Shown here: one piece after another, positions 19,269 through 28,656 of the stretch
Layout of the letters: every line of letters begins with the position of its first letter
How positions within the stretch are numbered: position 1 is the stretch's first letter
Source of the DNA: Yoonia sp. BS5-3
GTDB lineage: Bacteria; Pseudomonadota; Alphaproteobacteria; Rhodobacterales; Rhodobacteraceae
Reading direction: 5' to 3'
NCBI RefSeq assembly: GCF_038069655.2
Contig: NZ_CP150951.2
Coordinates: 930,001 to 994,000 of the forward strand
Length of the DNA stretch: 64,000 nucleotides
Position numbers and translations under genes: made by a program
Notes under the pieces: model-generated
What the model was told of the DNA's origin: nothing
The model's input: the letters and a program-made list of their open reading frames with translations, nothing else
Databases searched by the model: none

Positions 19269-20569
19269 CCCAGACACCCCAGCAACGCTGGTCGGCCAGC
19301 CGCCATCTGTTTATCGGCCTTCTGACATTGACCGTACTGGTCGGCGGATTTGGCACATGGGCCGTCACCGCCCAGATCACCGGGGCGCTGATCACTTCTG
19401 GCCAGATTGAAGTCGATCGCAACCGCCAGATTGTACAGCATCCCGACGGCGGCGTGGTCGACGAGATCCTGGTTGATGAGGGCGACAGCGTCGCTACTGG
19501 CGACCTGCTGCTGCGCCTTGACCCGACTGTGCTGCAATCAGAACTGGCCGTCGTCGAAGGGCAGCTTTTCGAGCTGGTCGCCCGGCGCGGGCGGCTTGAG
19601 GCCGAGCGCGACGGTGCAGATCATGTGACCTATGATCCGATATTGCTTGAAGCCAGCAACCGCGATATCGCCGCCCTGATGGCCGGGCAGGACCGGCTGT
19701 TTGAGGCGCGGCTTGAAAGCAATCTCCGATCAGCTGAGCAGCTCACGCAGCAGCGCGCGCAGATCGCCAGTCAATTGGCGGGCATTCAGGCCCAACAAAC
19801 CGCCCTGGCCACGCAGCGCGACCTGATCGCACAAGAATTGCTGGATCAGCAAAGCCTGTTAGACCGGGGCCTGGCCCAAGCCAGCCGGGTTCTGGCCTTA
19901 CAGCGTGAACAAGCCAGCCTTTTGGGCCGCGCCGGCGAACTAACCGCCCAAGCCGCCCAAGCCGCCGAGCGGATGACCGAGATTGAGATTCAGATCCTTG
20001 GCCTTTCGTCCACACGCCGCGAAGATGCAATTTCGACCCTGCGTGACCTGCAATATAATGAGCTGGAGCTTTCAGAACGTCGCCGTACCCTGACCCGCCA
20101 GCTTGACCGTTTGGATATCCGCGCCCCGGTTTCGGGCATCGTTTACGGGCTGCAGGTCTTTGCCCAGCAATCGGTGATCCTGCCAGCTGATCCGGTGCTG
20201 TTTCTGATCCCACAAGATCGGCCTCTGGTCATCGCTACACAGGTTGAGATTATCGACATTGATCAGATTTTCTTGGGCCAAGAGGTCACTTTGCGTTTTT
20301 CCGCCTTTGACCAACGGCGCACACCGGAATTAAAGGGCAAGGTCACGCTTATTTCCGCAGATGCGTTCGAGAACGAAAATTCCGGGCAGTCCTATTATCG
20401 GGCCGAGGTGCAGCTGGACCCCGGTGAGATTGATCGTCTGCCCTCGGACATGACGCTGATCCCGGGCATGCCGGTTGAAGCATTTGTTCGGACCGCTGAC
20501 CGCACGCCGATGAATTTTCTGATCAAACCCTTGTCGGATTATTTCGCAAAGGCCTTCCGCGAGTCCTGA
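19265..20569 (+). CDS. type I secretion periplasmic adaptor (HlyD family)
   Basis: 434 aa membrane-fusion protein. One N-terminal membrane helix (about 17-40) is followed by a barrel-sandwich half (GQIEVDRNRQIVQHPDGGVV), a long coiled coil (about 95-270, rich in Gln, Ala, Leu and Arg) and the second lipoyl half (RLDIRAPVSGIVYGL). It bridges the ABC transporter and a TolC-like channel across the periplasm. It is translationally coupled to the exporter gene, the standard PrtDE order. The stop is 54 bp before the RidA gene, so read-through into the next operon is possible. Confidence 0.92.
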   Translation: MTQTPQQRWSASRHLFIGLLTLTVLVGGFGTWAVTAQITGALITSGQIEVDRNRQIVQHPDGGVVDEILVDEGDSVATGDLLLRLDPTVLQSELAVVEGQLFELVARRGRLEAERDGADHVTYDPILLEASNRDIAALMAGQDRLFEARLESNLRSAEQLTQQRAQIASQLAGIQAQQTALATQRDLIAQELLDQQSLLDRGLAQASRVLALQREQASLLGRAGELTAQAAQAAERMTEIEIQILGLSSTRREDAISTLRDLQYNELELSERRRTLTRQLDRLDIRAPVSGIVYGLQVFAQQSVILPADPVLFLIPQDRPLVIATQVEIIDIDQIFLGQEVTLRFSAFDQRRTPELKGKVTLISADAFENENSGQSYYRAEVQLDPGEIDRLPSDMTLIPGMPVEAFVRTADRTPMNFLIKPLSDYFAKAFRES

Positions 20570-20623
20570 TTGCACCCTGGCGCGCGTCCCGTTAGCGTCC
20601 GGTCAAACGACAGGAGAAATGCA

Positions 20624-21094
20624 ATGTCTGCGATTGAAACCAAACTGGCTGAACTTGGCGTCACCCTGCCCGATATCGGCGCGGCCCCCAAAGCGGCGGG
20701 CAATTATCTACCCTTCGTCACAGTGGACGGGATGGTCTATGTGTCAGGGCAAATCAGCCAGGATGAAAATGGCCCCGTCAAAGGTGTCGTGGGTGATACG
20801 TTCACCCTTGAACAAGGGGCAGAAGCAGCAAAGCTTTGCGCCATTTCGCTGCTGACCCAACTGAAAGTCGCATGTGATGGCGATATCGACCGGCTGGTCC
20901 GGGTGGTCAAACTGACCGGCTTTGTCAATTCGACCCCGGATTTCGTAGATCAGCCGCGCGTGATCAATGGTGCGTCAGATTTCTTTGTCGCAGCTCTTGG
21001 CGACAAAGGTCGCCATGCCCGTGCAGCCGTCAGCGCGGCAAGCCTTCCGCTGGGTGTTGCTGTCGAAATCGAAGCGATCTTTCAGATCAAATGA
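20624..21094 (+). CDS. RidA/YjgF-family protein
   Basis: 156 aa from the ATG at 20624, which has AGGAGA upstream. It belongs to the longer (about 150 aa) YjgF branch: YLPFVTVDGMVYVSGQIS, the LLTQLKVACDGDIDRLVRVVKLTGFVNS segment and the ARAAVSAASLPLGVAVEIEAIF C-terminus. RidA proteins hydrolyse reactive enamine/imine intermediates, but this branch often lacks the classic deaminase arginine pattern, so activity is uncertain. Cytoplasmic. It overlaps the GDPD gene by 4 bases (ATGA) and starts a tightly packed five-gene unit. Confidence 0.88.
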   Translation: MSAIETKLAELGVTLPDIGAAPKAAGNYLPFVTVDGMVYVSGQISQDENGPVKGVVGDTFTLEQGAEAAKLCAISLLTQLKVACDGDIDRLVRVVKLTGFVNSTPDFVDQPRVINGASDFFVAALGDKGRHARAAVSAASLPLGVAVEIEAIFQIK

Positions 21095-21843
21095 GCCTGC
21101 CACCCGCCTTTTTTGCCCGCCCGATCACGCATCGTGCCTTGCATGACCGCAAATCCGGGCGGGTGGAAAACAGTCTTGCCGCGATCAAGGCAGCCATCGC
21201 TGCCGGGTATGGCATTGAGATTGATCTGCAATTGTCCAGCGACGGGCATGCCATGGTCTTTCACGATGACACGCTTGACCGGCTGACGGCCGAGGCCGGA
21301 CCGGTGCGTCACAAGACCCGCGCAGCGCTGGAAGCCATTCCGCTAACCGATGATACCGGCACGATCCCAGCCCTTGAAACCGTTTTGGAAGTAGTCGACG
21401 GACAAGTGCCGCTGCTGATTGAAATCAAGGATCAGGACGGGGCCATGGGCCCAAATGTCGGCCCGCTTGAGCAAGCGACATGCGATGCATTGCGCGGTTA
21501 TGTTGGCGACGTTGCCCTGATGTCATTCAATCCCCATAGCGTGGCCGCTTGTGCCAAATTCGCCCCGGATATCCCGCGCGGCATCACCACATCCAGCTAT
21601 CTTGCACAATTCTGGCCCGAAGTGCCCGAAGAAACCCGCGACATCCTGCGCGAGATCCCCGATTACGACAGGGTGGGCGCCTGTTTCATCAGCCATGAAG
21701 CCACTGACCTGCGGCGCCCGCGTGTTGCGGCACTAAAATCCCAGGGTGCCCATATTCTTTGCTGGACGATCAGATCCTCGCAGGCCGAGGCAGCCGCACG
21801 GCAAATCGTTGATAATGTCACCTTTGAAGGATATCTGGCTTGA
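21091..21843 (+). CDS. glycerophosphodiester phosphodiesterase
   Basis: 250 aa single-domain GDPD. Active-site motifs are THRALHD with the first catalytic His (a THR variant of the usual AHRG), IEIDLQLSSDG with metal-binding Glu and Asp, and FHDDTLDRLT with the second His. LIEIKD carries a later metal ligand. It hydrolyses deacylated phospholipid diesters to sn-glycerol 3-phosphate and an alcohol. No signal peptide is seen, so it is cytoplasmic. It overlaps RidA at its start. Confidence 0.88.
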   Translation: MSLPPAFFARPITHRALHDRKSGRVENSLAAIKAAIAAGYGIEIDLQLSSDGHAMVFHDDTLDRLTAEAGPVRHKTRAALEAIPLTDDTGTIPALETVLEVVDGQVPLLIEIKDQDGAMGPNVGPLEQATCDALRGYVGDVALMSFNPHSVAACAKFAPDIPRGITTSSYLAQFWPEVPEETRDILREIPDYDRVGACFISHEATDLRRPRVAALKSQGAHILCWTIRSSQAEAAARQIVDNVTFEGYLA

Positions 21844-21874
21844 CCTCGCCGCTTGGGCGCACAAGTTGCACGAT

Positions 21875-23059
21875 ATGAGCGACGCAGCTATCGACATTTC
21901 TGCCTTTCCCAGCATCAGCGGGATCGATCCTGCCGATTGGGACGCCTGCGCCTGCCCCGAAGCGGCAAAAGGCCGGGCCATTGATCCATTCACCACGCAT
22001 CGGTTTCTAACCGCGCTTGAAGAAAGCGGATCGGTCGGGCCTGGCACGGGCTGGCAGCCGCGGTATTTGCAAGCCAGGCAAGACGATCAGGTCATCGCGG
22101 TCGCCCCGCTTTATGCCAAAGGCCATAGCCAAGGCGAATACATCTTTGATCATAATTGGGCCCATGCCTATGAAAACGCGGGCGCGCGGTATTACCCTAA
22201 ATTGCAGATTGCCGTCCCCTTTACCCCTGCGACAGGGCGCCGGTTTCTGACACGCCCCGGCTTTGAAACCGTGGGCATGTCTGCATTGGTGCAAGGGGCG
22301 GTGCAAATTGCCGCCGACAATGATCTGTCATCCGTACATGCCACATTTTGCACCGAGGCCGAAGCCATCGCAGGGGCTGAAATGGGCCTGCTGGCCCGTA
22401 CGTCGCAGCAGTTTCATTGGGTCAATGATGGTTATGCGGATTTTGATGCTTTCTTGGGCTCACTCTCAAGCCGAAAGCGCAAGAATATGCGCAAGGAACG
22501 CGTCACCGCGAACAGTTTCGGCGGCGAGATTATTGAGCTAACGGGCGATGATATACAGCCTGCCCATTGGGATGCGTTCTGGCAGTTTTATCAAGACACA
22601 GGCGCGCGCAAATGGGGCACGCCTTATTTGACACGCGACTTTTTTGACCGGGCCCATCAAACGCTAAGAGACGAAATGCTGATGGTGCTTGCACTGCGCG
22701 ACGGGCAGCCCATTGCCGGGGCGTTGAACTTTATCGGGCGCGATACGCTTTTTGGCCGCTATTGGGGCTGTACCGAACATCACCCCTGCCTGCATTTTGA
22801 ACTGTGTTACTATCGCGCAATCGATTTTGCGATCCGCCATGGGCTGGAAAAGGTCGAAGCGGGCGCGCAAGGCGAACACAAGCTGGCCCGGGGTTATCTG
22901 CCTGTGCCAACCCATTCGTTGCATTGGTTTGGCGATCCGGGTTTTCGGGACGCCGTGGCCAGATATCTTGAGGCCGAGCGCGATGCGATCGACCATGAAA
23001 TCGAGGTGCTCACCAGCTACGGGCCCTTCCGAAAAACCGAAATGGAGGAACAGCAATGA
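21875..23059 (+). CDS. GNAT/FemAB-like acyltransferase (COG3146 family)
   Basis: About 394 aa from the ATG at 21875. The start is uncertain because no clear ribosome site is present and ATGs at 21815 or 21746 would overlap the GDPD gene. Family landmarks are [47 protein letters not shown] and the C-terminal [18 protein letters not shown]. These proteins are usually annotated as peptidoglycan biosynthesis or N-acetyltransferase-like with a double GNAT fold. The substrate is unknown. Its end overlaps the pterin dehydratase gene by 4 bases. Confidence 0.8.
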   Translation: MSDAAIDISAFPSISGIDPADWDACACPEAAKGRAIDPFTTHRFLTALEESGSVGPGTGWQPRYLQARQDDQVIAVAPLYAKGHSQGEYIFDHNWAHAYENAGARYYPKLQIAVPFTPATGRRFLTRPGFETVGMSALVQGAVQIAADNDLSSVHATFCTEAEAIAGAEMGLLARTSQQFHWVNDGYADFDAFLGSLSSRKRKNMRKERVTANSFGGEIIELTGDDIQPAHWDAFWQFYQDTGARKWGTPYLTRDFFDRAHQTLRDEMLMVLALRDGQPIAGALNFIGRDTLFGRYWGCTEHHPCLHFELCYYRAIDFAIRHGLEKVEAGAQGEHKLARGYLPVPTHSLHWFGDPGFRDAVARYLEAERDAIDHEIEVLTSYGPFRKTEMEEQQ

Positions 23060-23355
23060 CGGAAAAACTGACGGATTCTGAACGGGTGGAACAGATCGAT
23101 CCGCTGCTTGCCAATGGTTGGGCCATGACCGATGGGCGCGATGCGATCCACAAGACATTTGTGTTCAAAAATTTTGTTGAAGCCTTTGGTTTCATGACCC
23201 GCGCGGCCATCTGGGCCGAGAAATGGAACCACCACCCCGAATGGTCGAATGTCTACAAAAGCGTGGATGTGACCTTGACCACGCATGATGCAGATGGCCT
23301 AAGCGCGCTGGACGCCAAACTTGGCGCAAAACTGGATACACTGGCAGGGGGCTAA
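23056..23355 (+). CDS. 4a-hydroxytetrahydrobiopterin dehydratase (PCD/DCoH)
   Basis: 99 aa. The conserved pattern [11 protein letters not shown]...[30 protein letters not shown] contains the catalytic H-H-P-E motif and the WSNVYKSV strand, and the length is normal. It regenerates oxidised pterin after aromatic amino acid hydroxylation; no phenylalanine hydroxylase gene is nearby. Coupled by ATGA overlap to the preceding acyltransferase gene. In several bacteria it may instead serve molybdopterin metabolism. Confidence 0.93.
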   Translation: MTEKLTDSERVEQIDPLLANGWAMTDGRDAIHKTFVFKNFVEAFGFMTRAAIWAEKWNHHPEWSNVYKSVDVTLTTHDADGLSALDAKLGAKLDTLAGG

Positions 23356-23356
23356 C

Positions 23357-24202
23357 TTGGACGACTTACTCAACACCGAAATCATGGGCGGCAAGACGCT
23401 GTCTGATTTGCTGACACTCGAATTCCTGGCATCGGCTGCGGGCAGCGTGCTGGCGGCCTTTGCGATCATTTTGGTCGGTTTCATCGTTGGCGGCTGGGCG
23501 CGGCGGCGGCTGGTGCGGCTGGGCGAGTCTTACGAACATCTGGACATCACATTGTTCAACTTCCTGGGCAACGTTGCGCGCTACATCGTCATCGTCTTTG
23601 CCTTTTTGTTTGTGCTGAACACATTCGGTATCCAGACGACATCATTCGTCGCCGTGATCGGTGCCGCCGGTCTGGCCATCGGTTTGGCATTGCAGGGCAC
23701 ATTGTCCAATGTTGCCGCCGGCGTGATGATTGTCTTCTTTCGCCCCGTCAAAATGGGTGATTTTGTCGAAGTGAATGGGCAGATGGGCACCGTCAAGGAC
23801 GTGACGCTGAACTTCATTGAAATCGCGTCGCCTGCGAATGTGCAGATCATCATCCCCAATAGCGAAGTTTGGGGGAACACGATCATCAACTATTCCAGCT
23901 ACGATACACGGCGCGCTGAATGGACATTTGGGGTGGGCTATGGGGCCAATCTGAAGACCGCTGAAGAGACGATCCGCAATACGATTATGGCCGACCCACG
24001 CGCAAAATCGGACCCTGAGCCGTTTATTCAGGTCAATAACCTGGGCGACAGCTCGGTCGATTTTCTGGTGCGGGTGTGGTGCGATAGTGGCGATTACTTT
24101 GCCTTCCAGGCCGATATGAAACGGCAGGTCAAAGAAGCGCTTGATACGGCCGGGATAGATATTCCTTTCCCGACACGCACCGTCGTTCAGGTCGAAGGCT
24201 AA
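23357..24202 (+). CDS. small-conductance mechanosensitive channel (MscS family)
   Basis: 281 aa from a TTG at 23357 with a GGGGG stretch upstream; the first ATG (23384) is 9 codons later. Three membrane helices end in the pore helix AAGLAIGLALQGTLSNVAAGVMIVFF (Ala/Gly-packed TM3). They are followed by the beta domain with RPVKMGDFVEVNGQMGTVKDV and IIIPNSEVWGNTIINYS. It releases osmolytes on hypo-osmotic shock in the inner membrane. It is the last gene of the RidA-GDPD-acyltransferase-PCD unit and is about the size of E. coli MscS. Confidence 0.9.
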   Translation: MDDLLNTEIMGGKTLSDLLTLEFLASAAGSVLAAFAIILVGFIVGGWARRRLVRLGESYEHLDITLFNFLGNVARYIVIVFAFLFVLNTFGIQTTSFVAVIGAAGLAIGLALQGTLSNVAAGVMIVFFRPVKMGDFVEVNGQMGTVKDVTLNFIEIASPANVQIIIPNSEVWGNTIINYSSYDTRRAEWTFGVGYGANLKTAEETIRNTIMADPRAKSDPEPFIQVNNLGDSSVDFLVRVWCDSGDYFAFQADMKRQVKEALDTAGIDIPFPTRTVVQVEG

Positions 24203-24212
24203 AGACAGGCGC

Positions 24213-24245
24213 GGGTTTCGGTGCGGCCAAAGCGCATCGAAACCC
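24213..24245. terminator. hairpin between convergent MscS and peroxiredoxin genes
   Basis: A 13-bp stem with one wobble (GGGTTTCGGTGCG against CGCATCGAAACCC) and a 7-nt loop. There is no clean T run, so it may be a transcription-end structure without a classic tail. Confidence 0.5.
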
Positions 24246-24259
24246 CCATCATTGTGCCG

Positions 24260-24751
24260 TTATTCCATTGCTTCAAGCAATGTTTCCCCGGCAGAGATAT
24301 CACATTCGCCGGGGTTTGATTCCGCATTCAGGATCGTCACGACCCCGTTGTCGACAAGCATCGAATAGCGCTTGGACCGGTTCACAAAACCCACTGGCGG
24401 CGCACTGAAATTCATGCCGATCGCTGTGGTAAATTCACTTTCCGCATCGGCCAGCATGGTGATGCCGGTTTCGATGGCGCGGGTGCTGTCGCCCCAGGCC
24501 TTCATCACGAACGGATCATTAACAGCCACGCAGATGATCTCATCCACGCCTTTGGCCTTGAAGTCATCAATCGTGATCATGAAGCTAGGCACATGCGCGG
24601 TCGAACATGTGCCGGTATAGGCCCCCGGTAGCCCAAAGATCACGACTTTACGGTTTTCCAGCTTATCAGCCAACGCGACCTGCTTTGGTCCATCCTCGTC
24701 CATCTGCAGCAATGTTGCTTGCGGCAACGTGTCGCCTTTTTTGATCGTCAT
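24260..24751 (-). CDS. peroxiredoxin of the Prx5 (glutaredoxin/thioredoxin-dependent) type
   Basis: 163 aa from the ATG at 24751 (AGGGG upstream); a start 7 codons earlier is less likely. The active site is GLPGAYTGTCSTAHVPSF with the peroxidatic Cys at residue 49 and the preceding Thr. A further Cys in PGECDIS near the C-terminus may be the resolving residue. It reduces hydrogen peroxide and alkyl peroxides in the cytoplasm. Divergent from the FAD reductase gene at 24843, possibly sharing a redox-related control region of about 90 bp. Confidence 0.92.
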   Translation of the reverse strand: MTIKKGDTLPQATLLQMDEDGPKQVALADKLENRKVVIFGLPGAYTGTCSTAHVPSFMITIDDFKAKGVDEIICVAVNDPFVMKAWGDSTRAIETGITMLADAESEFTTAIGMNFSAPPVGFVNRSKRYSMLVDNGVVTILNAESNPGECDISAGETLLEAME

Positions 24752-24842
24752 TTCATTAGCCCCTGTTCGCAATTGTGTCTGGTGACGCTTCCCATATAGA
24801 GTTCAGCAAAACAAGAGGCTACTCACGCAAAGGAAACTCCTC

Positions 24843-26057
24843 ATGACCCATGTTGTCGTCGCCGGTGCCGGGCAAGCCGGTGCCTCGGTTGTGGCAAAAC
24901 TGCGCAGTGATGGCTTTGACGGACAAATCACGCTGATTGGGGCAGAACCGGTTCCACCCTATCAACGCCCCCCGCTTTCAAAGGCTTATCTGCTTGGGGA
25001 AATGGCGGAAGAGCGGCTCTATCTGCGTCCGCAGACCTATTATGAGGACAATGACATCGTGCTGCGTCTGAATACCCGGGTTGTGGCGATTGACCCGGCG
25101 GCAAAGCAGGTCACGCTGAATGATGACACGCAGCTGGCTTATGATGATCTGGTTCTGACACTCGGCGCACATCCGCGCACGCTACCTGCCGAAATCGGCG
25201 GAATGCTGGATGGTGTCTTTGCGGTGCGTGATCTTGCCGATGCAGATGCGATGGCCCCGGCCTTTGCAGCCGGAAAGCATGTGCTGATTATTGGCGGCGG
25301 GTATATCGGGCTTGAGGCTGCGGCGGTCGCATCAAAGCTGGGGCTGCAGGTAACCCTTGTGGAAATGGCCGACCGTATCCTGCAACGCGTGGCGGCCCCC
25401 GAAACGTCGGACTATTTCCGGGCGCTGCACCGCGAACATGGCGTTGATATTCGCGAAGGCGTGGGCCTTGATCATCTGATCGGTGATGATCACGTCACCG
25501 GCGCGAAACTGACCGATGGCACCGAATTGCAAATCGACTTTGCCATCGTCGGCGTCGGGATCAACCCAGCGAGTATCCTGGCCGATAGCGCCGGGCTGGC
25601 GGTTGCAAATGGCATTGTGACCGACAGCCATGGCCGCAGCTCACACCCGCATATCTGGGCGGCGGGCGATTGCGCGACTTGCCTGTTTGAGGGTGCGCAG
25701 GTCCGGTTGGAAAGCGTCGGCAATGCAATTGATCAGGCCGAGGCTGTCGCCAAGAACATCATGGGTGCCGACGCCCCCTATCAGCCAAAACCGTGGTTCT
25801 GGTCAGATCAATATGATTGCAAGCTGCAGATTGCTGGGCTGAATATCGGCTATACCGATGTCTATATCCGCCCCGGCGGCGCGCCAGGCGTCCAGTCCAA
25901 TTGGTATTACAAAGGCGCCAGCCTGATCGCGGTTGATGCCATGAATGATCCGCGCAATTACATGATCGGCAAGCGCCTGATTGAGGCAGGGCGGAGCCCA
26001 GACCCCGCCGCGATTATGGATCCCGCCACCGATATGAAAGCGCTTTTGAAACCGTGA
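24843..26057 (+). CDS. FAD-dependent ferredoxin/rubredoxin-type reductase
   Basis: 404 aa, with AAGGAA upstream. It is a two-dinucleotide-fold oxidoreductase: an FAD site at GAGQAGASVVAKLR near the N-terminus, an NAD(P) site at HVLIIGGGYIGLEAA (about 143-157), and the second FAD motif HIWAAGDCATC. The C-terminal domain with QYDCKLQIAGL and YYKGASLIAVDAMNDP matches the putidaredoxin/terpredoxin/rhodocoxin reductase group. It passes electrons from NAD(P)H to a small ferredoxin, often for P450 or hydroxylase systems; none is adjacent. Its stop overlaps the rsmD start. Confidence 0.9.
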   Translation: MTHVVVAGAGQAGASVVAKLRSDGFDGQITLIGAEPVPPYQRPPLSKAYLLGEMAEERLYLRPQTYYEDNDIVLRLNTRVVAIDPAAKQVTLNDDTQLAYDDLVLTLGAHPRTLPAEIGGMLDGVFAVRDLADADAMAPAFAAGKHVLIIGGGYIGLEAAAVASKLGLQVTLVEMADRILQRVAAPETSDYFRALHREHGVDIREGVGLDHLIGDDHVTGAKLTDGTELQIDFAIVGVGINPASILADSAGLAVANGIVTDSHGRSSHPHIWAAGDCATCLFEGAQVRLESVGNAIDQAEAVAKNIMGADAPYQPKPWFWSDQYDCKLQIAGLNIGYTDVYIRPGGAPGVQSNWYYKGASLIAVDAMNDPRNYMIGKRLIEAGRSPDPAAIMDPATDMKALLKP

Positions 26058-26611
26058 GGATCATTGGCGGCACCCATCGCGGCACCGCATTGGTTGCGGT
26101 GGGCAAGGGCGACCATGCCGCGCATCTGCGCCCCACGACGGACCGGGTGCGCGAAAGCCTTTTCAACATGCTGCAAGGTGGCCGATTTGATGATCCGATC
26201 AACGGATCGCGTGTACTTGATCTGTTTGCGGGGACCGGCGCCCTGGGGCTTGAGGCGCTGTCGCGCGGTGCGGCCCATATCACATTCGTCGATAGCGGAC
26301 GCGCCGCACAAAAGCTGATCCGCGGGAACATCAGTAAGCTGCGCAGGCAGGATGACACAACGCTTCTGGGCATCGATGCCAAAGCACTGCCCGACGGCGT
26401 ACCTTGCGATCTGATCTTTCTTGATCCGCCTTACGGCCAAAACCTGGGCGCGCCAGTTCTGGATGCCGCCCGGGCCAAGGGGTGGATTGGTACAGACGCC
26501 CTGATTGTCTGGGAAGAAAGCCGCGCTCAGATCGCGCCGCCGGGTTTTGTCAGCCTTGATCAACGCCGTTATGGCGATACTTGGATAAGTCTTTTGCGCT
26601 ATGAACCCTGA
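26054..26611 (+). CDS. rsmD: 16S rRNA (guanine966-N2)-methyltransferase
   Basis: 185 aa from a GTG that overlaps the preceding stop (GTGA). The MRIIGGTHRG start, RPTTDRVRESLFNML, SAM-binding VLDLFAGTGALGLEALSRGA and the N6/N2 methylase DPPYGQ motif are all present. It methylates G966 in helix 31 of 16S rRNA during 30S assembly. Co-transcribed with the reductase before it and the HAD phosphatase after it (11-bp overlap). Confidence 0.95.
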   Translation: MRIIGGTHRGTALVAVGKGDHAAHLRPTTDRVRESLFNMLQGGRFDDPINGSRVLDLFAGTGALGLEALSRGAAHITFVDSGRAAQKLIRGNISKLRRQDDTTLLGIDAKALPDGVPCDLIFLDPPYGQNLGAPVLDAARAKGWIGTDALIVWEESRAQIAPPGFVSLDQRRYGDTWISLLRYEP

Positions 26612-27245
26612 ACTTGTGATTTTTGATTGCGACGGCGTGCTGGTCGACACCGAGAACCTGACCTGCCGGGTGATTTCCCTGAACCTGAACCGGCACGGGT
26701 TTGCCATTACGCCAGAGGATACCCATACGCTTTTTGCCGGGGGTACAATCGCCTCTGCCGGGGCCGAGGCCGTGCGGCGCGGTGCCAGCCTGCCTGCCGA
26801 CTGGGTCGATCAGATGTACACAGAAATCTTCGATGCGCTGCGTCAAGGTGTGGACGTCATCGACGGTGTCACAGAACTAATTGATCTGCTGGCCCAAAAC
26901 GGTGTTGCGATGGCCATCGCCTCAAACGGACCAGTGGCGAAGATGGAAATCACATTGCGCCCCTCGGGCCTTTGGGATGCTTTCGCCGGGCGGATTTATT
27001 CGGGTCATGACCATACACCCAAACCCGCGCCAGATATGCTGTTGCGGATCATGGAAGACGCCGAGGTCAGCGCAGCACAGACAGTCATGATTGACGATAT
27101 GCCCAGTGGGTGCCAGGCCGCGCGGGCCGCTGGCATCACGTGTTTTGGCTATGTGGCTGACGGCGATCCGGCCCGTATTGATGGGACAGGGGCGATCCCT
27201 GCCCCATCGATGACTGCTATCATCAATGCACTGAAATTGCGCTGA
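26601..27245 (+). CDS. HAD-superfamily phosphatase (phosphoglycolate phosphatase-like)
   Basis: 214 aa. Motif I is VIFDCDGVLVDTEN with both catalytic Asp residues, motif II lies around AIASNG, motif III is the Lys of HTPKPAPDM, and motif IV is VMIDDMPSGCQAARAAG. A helical cap (about 15-85) marks subfamily IA. The substrate is probably a small sugar phosphate; it cannot be told apart from phosphoglycolate phosphatase or beta-phosphoglucomutase by eye. It overlaps rsmD. Confidence 0.88.
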   Translation: MNPELVIFDCDGVLVDTENLTCRVISLNLNRHGFAITPEDTHTLFAGGTIASAGAEAVRRGASLPADWVDQMYTEIFDALRQGVDVIDGVTELIDLLAQNGVAMAIASNGPVAKMEITLRPSGLWDAFAGRIYSGHDHTPKPAPDMLLRIMEDAEVSAAQTVMIDDMPSGCQAARAAGITCFGYVADGDPARIDGTGAIPAPSMTAIINALKLR

Positions 27246-27562
27246 TGGGTCAAATCAGATAGTCTGCGGCTATGACCGATGTGGCAGGCTTTCCCAGCAA
27301 ATTGCAGATGGACGCACCCAAAACAGCGACCGTGAAACTGCCTGCCCCGGTCCCGTTCTCAGCGCCAGTTTTGGTCAGCGATTGCGCCACGCCGATTGCA
27401 GGGGAAACCGTGCTCAAACTGCTGTGGAACCGGTTGGATTGCAAATCAGATGACGATTGAAGTCTCTGACAACCTGCAATTTGACCCGACGGAAACGCTT
27501 TGCCCAGACGTATAAGCGCAAGGCACAACCATAACGGATGACCAAACAGCCAGGGGGCACCT
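27246..27562. other. 317-bp intergenic region, no confident gene
   Basis: Both strands carry short open frames (plus strand 27272-27460, 62 codons; minus strand reading through to 27250). Neither has a convincing ribosome site or a recognisable family, so none is called. A GGGGGCACCT site at the right edge serves the YHYH gene. Confidence 0.4.
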
Positions 27563-28579
27563 ATGAAACGATCTATCTTGCGGACAACAACCCTTTTCCT
27601 GCCTTTTCTAGGCCTACCAGCAATGGCCGCAGCGGATGAAGCACGCCTGGCCGAGATCGCGACTTTCTTTTCTGAGGCCAACGTGATCGCAGGCCCTGAT
27701 CTTGTCGATTGCACATTGTCCGGCGGGGCCGAGACAACCTGTTTTCGGATCACGGTTGCCCCGACACCGCCAACACATGAGACCGGCCCATGGTGCCCTA
27801 CGAATATCAGCGACGGCCCAGAGGCGGGCGGCATCTGGTTCTATGATGGCGAAACGGTGGATGTTGATGGCGATTTCATCGCGAATTTGGCCACGCTTTA
27901 TGGCGATACGAATTGGCAACTCTTTGATCAGGACACCGGGGACATTCGCTTTACCGGCACGCTTGAAGCCTGCGAAGCCGCCGCCCGCCCGGACGTTGAC
28001 CCCGAATATCAAAACCACTGCGTCCAATGCCTGCCAGAATACATGCCCGATGACGCCAGCCTGACCTATGTGATCCCGCTGGAACCTGTGTTATCAGACA
28101 CGCCTGCCCGGACCAATCAGGCAGGATCGGGCATTGCGTTTAACGGCGGCCGTCTTGACGGCCCCGCCCCGGTCGATGCGATCTTGGGGGCATATACGAT
28201 TGCCGCATTCGACGATTGCGGCGGCCATGTGAACCCTCATGTGGGTTATCACTATCACGCCGTCACCGATTGCCTGGATGAAAGCCCAAATAGCTCTGGT
28301 CCGATCACCACCGAAGAAATCACCGCCACAGGCCAAGGGCCGCAGATTGGGATCGCGATGGATGGCTTTCAGATCTTCGGCCACCACATGGCCGATGGTA
28401 GCGACCCGGTCGGGTTGGATGCCTGCAACGGACATGCAAGCGATGATCTAGACTATCATTATCATGCCGGGGCCGCAGGATCGAACGCTATCCTTGGATG
28501 CCTGACCGCCCAGACAGGATGCACGCTTGCCGATCCAAATGGCACTTGCGATGCGTCGCAAAGGCCGCGGCGCCCATAA
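27563..28579 (+). CDS. YHYH-domain secreted protein
   Basis: 338 aa with a signal peptide (residues 1-24, AMAA). Two YHYH motifs define the family: GYHYHAVTDCL and DYHYHAGAAGSNAILGCL, each His cluster followed by a Cys. The N-terminal third shares VDCTL, GPWCP and GGIWFYDGE with the truncated paralogue at 1-479. Additional CxxC (HCVQCLP) and paired Cys suggest disulfides or metal binding. The function is unknown; the His/Cys pattern would suit a periplasmic metal protein, which is inference. It is monocistronic, ended by the terminator at 28602-28640. Confidence 0.88.
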   Translation: MKRSILRTTTLFLPFLGLPAMAAADEARLAEIATFFSEANVIAGPDLVDCTLSGGAETTCFRITVAPTPPTHETGPWCPTNISDGPEAGGIWFYDGETVDVDGDFIANLATLYGDTNWQLFDQDTGDIRFTGTLEACEAAARPDVDPEYQNHCVQCLPEYMPDDASLTYVIPLEPVLSDTPARTNQAGSGIAFNGGRLDGPAPVDAILGAYTIAAFDDCGGHVNPHVGYHYHAVTDCLDESPNSSGPITTEEITATGQGPQIGIAMDGFQIFGHHMADGSDPVGLDACNGHASDDLDYHYHAGAAGSNAILGCLTAQTGCTLADPNGTCDASQRPRRP

Positions 28580-28601
28580 CGACGCTTGTGCATCAGACAA
28601 A

Positions 28602-28640
28602 CAAAAAGGCGCGGCAGGTCTCTCTGCCGCGCCTTTTATT
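28602..28640. terminator. bidirectional terminator between the YHYH and DUF2125 genes
   Basis: A 12-bp perfect stem (AAGGCGCGGCAG at 28606-28617 with 28624-28635) with A-rich and T-rich flanks on either side, suited to both convergent genes. Confidence 0.9.
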
Positions 28641-28656
28641 TCAGATTATTCGCGTC

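Noticed and set aside
27250..27834. 194-codon minus-strand frame overlapping the YHYH gene
   Set aside because: The part over the YHYH gene is a shadow, and the remainder has no start, ribosome site or recognisable motif.
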